64,000 bases of DNA from Hydrogenophaga sp. IBVHS2 (GTDB taxonomy: Bacteria; Pseudomonadota; Gammaproteobacteria; Burkholderiales; Burkholderiaceae_C). The notes under the pieces were generated by a model. It worked only from the letters and a program-made list of their open reading frames with translations. It was not told the origin of the DNA and did not search any database. The stretch lies in NCBI RefSeq assembly GCF_002127215.1, contig NZ_NFUT01000002.1:124001-188000 (forward strand). Direction: 5' to 3'. The position numbers and the translations under genes were made by a program. Positions 58,286-64,000 of this stretch are shown piece by piece (within the stretch, counting starts at the first letter, position 1; each line of letters begins with the position of its first letter).

Positions 58286-59062
58286 ATGCGCTTCGACGTC
58301 ATCACCCTGTTCCCCGAACTGTTCGAGCCGTTCCTGCAGCACGGCATCACCCGGCGGGCCTTCGAGTCGCGCCAGGTCGACGTGCGGCTGTGGAACCCGC
58401 GCGACCATGCCGACGGCAACTACCGCCGGGTGGACGACCGCCCCTTCGGCGGCGGGCCGGGCATGGTCATGATGGCCGAGCCGCTGTGGCGCTGCCTGCA
58501 GGCCATCCGGGCCGACCGCGCCGAGCCCGACAACGCCCGCAGCCCGGTCATCCTGTTTTCTCCCATCGGCGAGCGGCTGGACCATGCGGCGGTGGAACGC
58601 TGGGCCGAGAGCCCCGGCGCCATCCTGGTGTGTGGCCGCTACGAAGGCATCGACCAGCGCTTCATCGACACCTGCGTCGACCGTCAGATCAGTCTGGGCG
58701 ATTTCGTGCTCTCGGGCGGCGAGCTGCCGGCCATGGCCCTGATCGATGCGGTGGCCCGCCTGCAGCCCGGCGTGCTCAATGACGAAGGCAGCCACCAGCA
58801 GGACAGCTTCAATGCGGCGCTCGACGGGCTGCTGGATTGCCCGCACCACACCCGTCCCGAGGTCTGGGACGGTCCGCAGGGGCCGTCGGGCGTGCCTGAG
58901 GTGCTGCTGGGGGGCAACCATGCCCACATCGCCCGCTACCGCCGCGAGCAGAGCCTGCAGCTCACCGCCCGCCTGCGCCCCGACCTGATCGATCTGGCCC
59001 GGCAGGCCGGGCGTCTCAGCCGGGCCGACGAATCCTTCCTGCGGTCGCAGGGCTTGCTATAA
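58286..59062 (+). CDS. trmD: tRNA (guanine-37-N1)-methyltransferase
   Basis: This 258-residue knotted (SPOUT) methyltransferase adds a methyl group to G37 next to the anticodon, preventing frameshifts. FDVITLFPELFEPFLQHGI opens it. GGGPGMVMMAEPLW and LVCGRYEGIDQRFIDTCVDR line the S-adenosylmethionine site. LGDFVLSGGELPAMALIDAV is the trefoil-knot segment. Its stop lies within the promoter of rplS. Confidence 0.97.
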   Translation: MRFDVITLFPELFEPFLQHGITRRAFESRQVDVRLWNPRDHADGNYRRVDDRPFGGGPGMVMMAEPLWRCLQAIRADRAEPDNARSPVILFSPIGERLDHAAVERWAESPGAILVCGRYEGIDQRFIDTCVDRQISLGDFVLSGGELPAMALIDAVARLQPGVLNDEGSHQQDSFNAALDGLLDCPHHTRPEVWDGPQGPSGVPEVLLGGNHAHIARYRREQSLQLTARLRPDLIDLARQAGRLSRADESFLRSQGLL

Positions 59063-59162
59063 TTCCGGGTTATTCGATCCTCTGACCGGCCGCTGTGGCC
59101 GAGCTCCGCGCCGGATCCGCAGCCTTTAGTGCAGCGCGGTCATGATCGTGAAAGTGGAAACC
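59036..59162 (+). promoter_or_regulatory. rplS promoter and leader
   Basis: A -10 TATAAT (59058-59063) overlaps the trmD stop codon, with -35-like TTCCTG (59036-59041) 16 bp upstream. The leader carries a small hairpin GGCC-GCTGT-GGCC (59088-59100). The first 30 leader bases resemble those of rpsP. The leader to rplS is about 95 nt long and has no gene. Confidence 0.6.
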
Positions 59163-59519
59163 ATGAACCTCATCCAAATCCTCGAGCAGGAAGAAATCGC
59201 CCGCCTGGGCAAGACCATTCCCGAGTTCGCCCCCGGCGACACCGTGATCGTCAGCGTCAACGTGATCGAAGGCACCCGCAAGCGCGTGCAGGCCTACGAA
59301 GGCGTGGTGGTGGCCCGTCGCAACCGCGGCCTGAACTCCAGCTTCATCGTGCGCAAGATCTCCAACGGCGAAGGCGTGGAGCGCACCTTCCCGCTGTACA
59401 GCCCGCTGATCGCCAAGATCGAAGTCAAGCGCCGTGGCGATGTGCGCCGCGCCAAGCTGTACTACCTGCGTGACCGCAGCGGCAAGTCGGCCCGCATCAA
59501 GGAGAAGCTGGGCGCCTGA
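59163..59519 (+). CDS. rplS: 50S ribosomal protein L19
   Basis: This 118-residue protein lies at the 30S-50S interface. [20 protein letters not shown] and [20 protein letters not shown] are L19 motifs, with [20 protein letters not shown] later. I placed the start at MNLIQIL; an upstream in-frame ATG (59142) would add seven residues not found in homologues. It ends the rpsP operon and is followed by a strong terminator. Confidence 0.98.
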   Translation: MNLIQILEQEEIARLGKTIPEFAPGDTVIVSVNVIEGTRKRVQAYEGVVVARRNRGLNSSFIVRKISNGEGVERTFPLYSPLIAKIEVKRRGDVRRAKLYYLRDRSGKSARIKEKLGA

Positions 59520-59545
59520 TCGGCCGCCCGGTCCCACGCCCGAGA

Positions 59546-59571
59546 AAGCCGCTCCCCGGAGCGGCTTTTTT
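59546..59571 (+). terminator. Rho-independent terminator of the rpsP-rplS operon
   Basis: The stem AAGCCGCTC/GAGCGGCTT with a CCCG loop is followed by a run of T. It lies 27 bp after rplS and before the NUDIX gene. Confidence 0.9.
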
Positions 59572-59591
59572 GTGCCCGTCCGCCCGCCACC

Positions 59592-60272
59592 ATGTCCCAG
59601 CGACTTCCACCCTTCGACCCCCGCACCGTGCCGGTGGTGGCCACCGGTCTGCACGATCCGCAGCCCCGGGCCTCGGTGCTCACCCCCGACGGTCTGCGTC
59701 GGCTGTTCCAACAACCGCCGGTCTGGACGCCCGAGCTGCGCCAGGAGCCGCGCTTCACCGACCGGGCCCCGGCCGAGGCCTCGGTGCTGCTGCCGCTGGT
59801 GGTGCGCGACCGGATCAGCCTGCTGCTGACCCAGCGCACCGCCCACCTGAGCACGCATTCCGGACAGATAGCGCTACCGGGTGGGCGCATCGACCCTGAA
59901 GACGCCGATGCGGTGGCCGCCGCGCTGCGCGAGGCCGACGAGGAGATCGGTCTGGCGGCCCACCACGTGGAGGTGCTGGGCACCCTGCCGGCCTATGTCA
60001 CCGGCACGGCCTTCACCGTCACGCCGGTGGTGGCGCTGGTGCAGCCTGGCTTCGAGTTGCGGCCCAATCCCCATGAAGTGGCCGACGTGTTCGAGGTGCC
60101 GCTGGCCTTCCTGATGGACCCGCGCCACCACCGCCGCCATGCTTTCGAATTCGAGGGTCAGCGTCGCGAGTGGTATTCGATGCCCTTCGACGACGGCGGC
60201 CGGGAGCGCTTCATCTGGGGCGCCACCGCCGGCATGCTGCGCAACTTCTACCGCCTGCTCACCGCCGTCTGA
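59592..60272 (+). CDS. NUDIX hydrolase, CoA-pyrophosphatase-like (NudL/Nudt7 type)
   Basis: This 226-residue hydrolase carries the Nudix box GGRIDPEDADAVAAALREAD with EEIGL after it, so the metal ligands are complete. The flanking HSGQIALPGGRID and TPVVALVQPGF segments are the pattern of CoA pyrophosphatases (NudL/Nudt7), which split coenzyme A or its esters. The first 60 residues are less conserved. It follows the rplS terminator, so it probably has its own promoter; the CobD-like gene starts 35 bp later. Confidence 0.87.
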   Translation: MSQRLPPFDPRTVPVVATGLHDPQPRASVLTPDGLRRLFQQPPVWTPELRQEPRFTDRAPAEASVLLPLVVRDRISLLLTQRTAHLSTHSGQIALPGGRIDPEDADAVAAALREADEEIGLAAHHVEVLGTLPAYVTGTAFTVTPVVALVQPGFELRPNPHEVADVFEVPLAFLMDPRHHRRHAFEFEGQRREWYSMPFDDGGRERFIWGATAGMLRNFYRLLTAV

Positions 60273-60307
60273 GCCGGGGGCATGCGAGCCCCCACTATCA
60301 TCGCGGG

Positions 60308-61237
60308 ATGGGATTCCTTGCCATTCTTCTCGCCCTGCTGATCGAGCAGGCCCGACCTCTGGCCTACGACAACCCGGTGCATGCCGGTCTGCGTTCCTGG
60401 GCCCGCACCGTGCGCCGCAACCTCGACGCCGGCGAAACCCCCCAGGGCTGGGTGGCCTGGTTGCTGGCGGTGGCCTTGCCCACCACGGTGGCGGCGGGCG
60501 TGCACCTGCTGCTCATGCAGTTCAGTGTCCTGCTGGCCTTTGTGTGGCTGGTGGCGGTGCTCTACGTGACCCTGGGATTCCGGCAGTTCAGCCACCACTT
60601 CAGCGAGATCCGGCGTGCGCTGGAAGAGGGTGATGACGAGGCCGCCCGGCGCAAGCTGGCCACCTGGCTGCGGGTGGAGCCCACCAGCCTGCCCCGGGCC
60701 GAGCTGCTGCGGCAGGTGATCGAGCATTCGGTGCTGGCGGCCCACCGGCACGTGTTCGGTGTGCTGATCTGCTTCCTGGCGTTCTGGGTGGTGGGCCTGG
60801 GGCCCGCCGGCGCCGTGCTGTACCGGCTGGCCGAGTACCTGTCGCGCAACTGGCGCGAGCGGCTGGACGGCACCCCGAGTCCGGCCCTGCAGCAGGCGGC
60901 GGCCCGCGCCTGGCGCTGGATCGATCACTGGCCGGCCCGGTTCACCGGCATCGGGTTCGCCATCGTCGGCAACTTCGAAGAGGCGGTGGCCAGCTGGCGC
61001 GGCGACGCCGACCGCTTCGCCGTGGGCAGCGACGGCGTGGTGCTGGCCGCCACCTCGGGTGCCATCAATGTGCGCCTGATGCCCCTGCCCGAGGGGTCGG
61101 CTCCGCCCGAAGAGGGCGATCCCGCTGCCCGCCCCGACCCCCAGCTGGCCCATCTGGGCAGCGTGGTCGGTCTGGTGTGGCGCTCGGTGGTGCTGTGGAT
61201 GCTGCTGCTGGCGCTGCTGACCCTGGCCCGCATCTGA
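60308..61237 (+). CDS. CobD/CbiB-like membrane protein
   Basis: This 309-residue membrane protein belongs to the CobD/CbiB family. Hydrophobic helices at both ends (LAILLALLIEQARPLAYDNP, VLWMLLLALLTLARI) enclose the conserved ADRFAVGSDGVVLAATSGAINVRL-type stretch near residues 235-260 and FEEAVASWRGDAD. True CobD/CbiB makes adenosylcobinamide phosphate in B12 synthesis, but no other cobalamin gene is near. A stand-alone AmpE-like or membrane role is therefore possible. The ATG at 60308 matches the family start. It is convergent with rsgA. Confidence 0.75.
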   Translation: MGFLAILLALLIEQARPLAYDNPVHAGLRSWARTVRRNLDAGETPQGWVAWLLAVALPTTVAAGVHLLLMQFSVLLAFVWLVAVLYVTLGFRQFSHHFSEIRRALEEGDDEAARRKLATWLRVEPTSLPRAELLRQVIEHSVLAAHRHVFGVLICFLAFWVVGLGPAGAVLYRLAEYLSRNWRERLDGTPSPALQQAAARAWRWIDHWPARFTGIGFAIVGNFEEAVASWRGDADRFAVGSDGVVLAATSGAINVRLMPLPEGSAPPEEGDPAARPDPQLAHLGSVVGLVWRSVVLWMLLLALLTLARI

Positions 61238-61252
61238 GCCCTGCCGAGGGCC

Positions 61253-62173
61253 TCAGTAGCGCTGCGGCGCCGAGAGTTCTTCGAAGAACTGGCCGTAGAG
61301 GCGGTAACGGTGCTCGCCGATCGCCAGGGCATCGGTCGACGGGTCGGCGCCCACATGAGCGCGCACGCCGCAGCCCGGCTCGTGCAGGTGGGTGCAGTTG
61401 TAGAAACGGCAATCGCCCAGCGTGGCGCGCAGGTCGGGCATGAGCGAGGCCAGCCGCGTGGCTTCGATGTGGTGCAGACCGAACTCCTGAAAGCCCGGTG
61501 AGTCGATCAGCGCGGTCTGTCGGTCGTCATCGACCCAGTACCAGGTGGTGCTGGTGGTGGTGTGCTTGCCGGAGTTCAGGGCCTTGGAGATCTCGCCGGT
61601 CTGCGCGCCGGCCTGCGGCACCAGCCGGTTGACCAGCGTGCTCTTGCCCACCCCGGACGGCCCCAGCACCAGCGTGCAGCGGCCCTGCAGGCGATGCTGC
61701 AGTTCGTCCAGTCCGTGTTCGGCGCCGGCCTGCAGGCACAGGGGCAGCACGTTGCAGCCCATGCGGCGGTAGGGCGCCAGCCGCTGCCAGGCGCGTTCGA
61801 AGGCTTCGGTCAGATCGGACTTGTTGAGCACCACCAGGGCCTCGATGCCTTCGGCTTCGGCGGCGATCAGTGCACGCGCCAGCTGCGTTTCGGAGAACTC
61901 GGGCTCGGCGGCCACCAGCACCAGCACCTGGTCGAGGTTGGCGGCGAACGACTTGGTGCGAAGCTCGTCCTGGCGGTAGAACAGGTTGCGCCGCTCCACC
62001 ACCTGCTCGATGCTGCCTTCGTCGCCGCTGACCTGCCAGCGCACCCGGTCACCCACCACCACGGCGTTCTTCTTGCCCCGGGGGTGGCAGATGCGGCGGG
62101 TGCCGTCATCGCTCTCCACCAGACAGTGACGGCCGTGGGCGGCCACCACCAGACCGGTCGGCAGATCGCCCAT
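61253..62173 (-). CDS. rsgA: Ribosome small-subunit-dependent GTPase A
   Basis: This 306-residue circularly permuted GTPase removes RbfA-type factors and helps 30S maturation. An N-terminal OB fold (GLVVAAHGRHCLVESDDG) comes first. The GTPase motifs follow in permuted order: G4 (VVLNKSD), G1 (LVLGPSGVGKSTLVNRL), G3 (LIDSPGFQEFGL). The C-terminal zinc site is in DCRFYNCTHLHEPGC. The ATG at 62171-62173 shares one base with the phhB stop, so the two are coupled. Confidence 0.96.
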   Translation of the reverse strand: MGDLPTGLVVAAHGRHCLVESDDGTRRICHPRGKKNAVVVGDRVRWQVSGDEGSIEQVVERRNLFYRQDELRTKSFAANLDQVLVLVAAEPEFSETQLARALIAAEAEGIEALVVLNKSDLTEAFERAWQRLAPYRRMGCNVLPLCLQAGAEHGLDELQHRLQGRCTLVLGPSGVGKSTLVNRLVPQAGAQTGEISKALNSGKHTTTSTTWYWVDDDRQTALIDSPGFQEFGLHHIEATRLASLMPDLRATLGDCRFYNCTHLHEPGCGVRAHVGADPSTDALAIGEHRYRLYGQFFEELSAPQRY

Positions 62174-62490
62174 CAGGCGTTCAGCGCGTCGACCGCGGCG
62201 GCACAGAAGAAGTCGCTGACCGAAATGCCGTTCACGTCGTGCGTGTTGAAGCGCAGCGAGCAGCGGTTGTAGCCCAGCGCGATGTCGGGGTGGTGGTCCT
62301 CGCGGTGGGCAATCCAGGCCACCGCATTCACGAAGGCCATGGTCTCGTGGAAGTTGGCGAACTTCCAGTGCTTCTCGAGCGCGCCGTCGATGAGTTTCCA
62401 GCCGTTGGCGGATTCGCCGTTGAGCTGGGTGAGCTGGGTGACGATCTCGGTCGGGCCGAGCGCCTTGCGGTTCTGGTGGATGGGGTTCAT
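62173..62490 (-). CDS. phhB: Pterin-4a-carbinolamine dehydratase
   Basis: This 105-residue enzyme recycles pterin after aromatic amino acid hydroxylation. The active-site histidines are in AWIAHREDHHPDIALGYNR, with the KHWKFANFHETMAFVNA helix before it. Length is typical (about 100-118). In betaproteobacteria it often lies between rsgA and an M48 peptidase, as here. It may also act as a coactivator-like protein; no phenylalanine hydroxylase is nearby. Confidence 0.93.
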   Translation of the reverse strand: MNPIHQNRKALGPTEIVTQLTQLNGESANGWKLIDGALEKHWKFANFHETMAFVNAVAWIAHREDHHPDIALGYNRCSLRFNTHDVNGISVSDFFCAAAVDALNA

Positions 62491-62496
62491 GCGGGT

Positions 62497-63774
62497 TCAG
62501 GCAGCGGCCGGTGCGGCGGTCTGCAGGCGGGCCAGACGCTCGCTGGCCGGGGGGTGGGAGTAATAGAAGCGGGCGAACAGCGGGTCGGGCGTGAGCGTGC
62601 TGGCGTTGTCCTTGTAGAGCTTGAGCAGGGCGCTGGCCAGGTCGTCGCCGCTGGTGTGCGAGACGGCATAGGCATCCGCCTCGAACTCGTGCTTGCGCGA
62701 GAGCTGCGCCAGCAGCGGCGACAGGAAGTAGCTCAGCAGGGGCGCGGCCAGCATGAACAGGATGAGGGCCAGGGCATCGTTGGGCGTGTCCATGGAGGGC
62801 TGCACGCCCAGGCCGCTGTAGAACCAGGCCTGGGCCGAGAGCCAGCCCAGCAGGGCGAAACCGGCCAGACTGATGCCGAACATGACCACCATGCGCTGCA
62901 GGATGTGGCGGCACTTGTAGTGCCCCAGCTCGTGCGCCAGCACGGCGTCGATCTCGCCGGGGGCCAGGCGCTGCAGCAGGGTGTCGAAGAACACCACCCG
63001 CTTGGCCGCGCCAAAGCCGGTGAAGTAGGCGTTGGCATGGGCGCTGCGCCGGCTGCCGTCCATGACGAACAGGCCCTTGGTGGCGAAACCGCAGCGCTGC
63101 ATGAGCTGGCTCACACGGGCCTTGAGGGTCTCGTCGGCCAGCGGCTCGAACTTGTTGAACAGCGGTGCGATCAGCGTGGGGTAGAGCACCAGGGCCAGCA
63201 GGTTGAAGCCCATCCAGACGCCCCAGGCCCAGATCCACCAGGTCGGGCCGGCGGCGCCCATGAGCCACAGCACGACCGCGGCGATCGGCAGGCCGACGAG
63301 CGCGCCCACCACCGATCCCTTGATCAGGTCGGCCAGCCAGAGCGCCGGGGTGGTCTTGTTGAAGCCGAAGCGTTCCTCGACCCGGAAGGTGGCGTACCAG
63401 GACAGGGGCAGGCCGATGAGGCCGCCGATGACGGCGAAACTGCCCAGCAGCGCCAGCTGTTGCAGCAGGCCCCCGCCCATGAGATCGAGCAGTTGTCCGT
63501 TGAGCCAGTCCAGCCCGCCGAGCAGGGTCCAGCCGATGAGCACGGCGGCCTCGAACGAGGCATTGAGCAGGGCCAGACGCGTCTTGGCCACGGTGTAGCC
63601 GGCTGCCTTGCGGTGGGCCTCGGGCGTGATGGTGTGGGCAAAGGCCGGCGGCACCGCATCGCGGTGGCGCACCACATGGCGGATCTGGCGGCTGCCCAAC
63701 ACGGTGCGGGTGAGCAACCCGGCCAGCAACAGGGCGCAGAAAACGGCGGTGAAGGCAAGCGAGGCAGTGTCCAT
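62497..63774 (-). CDS. M48 family metalloprotease (Ste24-like)
   Basis: This 425-residue zinc protease of the inner membrane has the HExxH site in AVLAHELGHYKCRHILQ, with a distal glutamate in RKHEFEADAYAV. Seven or more hydrophobic helices surround it, including two N-terminal ones and SLAGFALLGWLSAQAWFYSG. It is the Ste24/CAAX-protease-1 form; bacterial members act in membrane-protein quality control. It ends 7 bp upstream of phhB on the same strand. It diverges from orn across about 65 bp. Confidence 0.93.
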   Translation of the reverse strand: MDTASLAFTAVFCALLLAGLLTRTVLGSRQIRHVVRHRDAVPPAFAHTITPEAHRKAAGYTVAKTRLALLNASFEAAVLIGWTLLGGLDWLNGQLLDLMGGGLLQQLALLGSFAVIGGLIGLPLSWYATFRVEERFGFNKTTPALWLADLIKGSVVGALVGLPIAAVVLWLMGAAGPTWWIWAWGVWMGFNLLALVLYPTLIAPLFNKFEPLADETLKARVSQLMQRCGFATKGLFVMDGSRRSAHANAYFTGFGAAKRVVFFDTLLQRLAPGEIDAVLAHELGHYKCRHILQRMVVMFGISLAGFALLGWLSAQAWFYSGLGVQPSMDTPNDALALILFMLAAPLLSYFLSPLLAQLSRKHEFEADAYAVSHTSGDDLASALLKLYKDNASTLTPDPLFARFYYSHPPASERLARLQTAAPAAA

Positions 63775-63839
63775 GGGCGCGAGTCTAGCGAACCGGCCCC
63801 GGCCACGGGCCGGCCAGGGCCATGAGCGACAATGGCCGG

Positions 63840-64000
63840 ATGACTTCCGACACCTCCACCCCCGAGGCGCCCGGCGCCGACACCCCCGTGGCCGGACTGG
63901 CCAAGAGCGACCAGAACCTGGTCTGGCTGGACTGCGAGATGAGCGGGCTGGACCCCGAAAAGGAGCGGCTGCTGGAGATCGCGGTGGTCATCACCGGCCC
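63840..64000 (+). CDS. orn: Oligoribonuclease, N-terminal part (cut by the window end)
   Basis: Only the first 53 codons are present. After a poorly conserved N-terminus ([15 protein letters not shown]), [20 protein letters not shown] then EIAVVIT matches Orn, a DEDDh 3'-5' exonuclease that degrades 2-5-nt RNA fragments. The first catalytic acids (the D and E of LDCEM) are visible. An in-frame ATG at 63822 (MSDNGRMTS) is an alternative start. It diverges from the M48 gene, a common betaproteobacterial pairing. Confidence 0.9.
   Translation, partial: MTSDTSTPEAPGADTPVAGLAKSDQNLVWLDCEMSGLDPEKERLLEIAVVITG

Overview
The window is very GC-rich, roughly two thirds G+C by eye, and densely packed with genes. 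It reads as chromosome of a betaproteobacterium of the order Burkholderiales, close to Comamonadaceae/Sphaerotilaceae. The support is a 16-stranded porin of the Burkholderiales type, COQ7-type ubiquinone hydroxylation, and gene orders typical of the group: folC-dedD-cvpA-purF-metZ, rpsP-rimM-trmD-rplS, gltX followed by tRNA-Ala/Glu/Asp, and orn / M48 peptidase / phhB / rsgA. I see no phage, insertion sequence or CRISPR array. The species cannot be named from the sequence alone.

Layout. Positions 1-9100 hold a porin, folB, a small TIGR03643-type gene, a membrane protein, a DCC-COQ7 fusion, tRNA-Thr, fbp, pepN, prfB (with its programmed frameshift) and a small outer-membrane barrel protein. Positions 9100-17500 hold a hydrolase/acyl-CoA synthetase divergent pair, an OmpA-like lipoprotein, an aldo/keto reductase, ybaK, plsY, a RidA homologue, a retropepsin-like protease, yajQ and murB. 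A 149-bp foldback element with 25-bp perfect inverted ends lies between murB and argG. Positions 17700-27200 hold argG, ppnP, an ArsC-like gene, then folC-dedD-cvpA-purF-metZ-gltX and a three-tRNA operon. Positions 27200-31800 hold an EamA transporter, an alkylation-repair pair (Ada-AlkA fusion plus ogt) and a phosphomannomutase/phosphoglucomutase.

The accessory part is 31777-40666. A tandem pair of GT30 (Kdo-transferase-like) genes diverges from a translationally coupled neuA-neuB-neuC-O-antigen ligase-RgpF-like operon. A further glycosyltransferase sits on the opposite strand. NeuB and NeuC look like the meningococcal enzymes, so the predicted product is CMP-N-acetylneuraminic acid for a surface glycan. 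No recognised sialyltransferase is present, which makes the GT30-like pair the interesting candidates.

Positions 40686-48188 are one long leftward run: tetR, RND adaptor, RND pump, pcm, rhodanese, tolC and the glycosyltransferase. Next come gcdH with a divergent LysR regulator, msrA, a second EamA exporter, and a zinc-uptake operon (znuCBA) divergent from zur across two Zur-box-like dyads. The right end holds an AEC transporter, a TM2 protein, a GNAT enzyme, the rpsP-rimM-trmD-rplS operon, a NUDIX hydrolase, a CobD/CbiB-like membrane protein, rsgA, phhB, an M48 peptidase and the start of orn.
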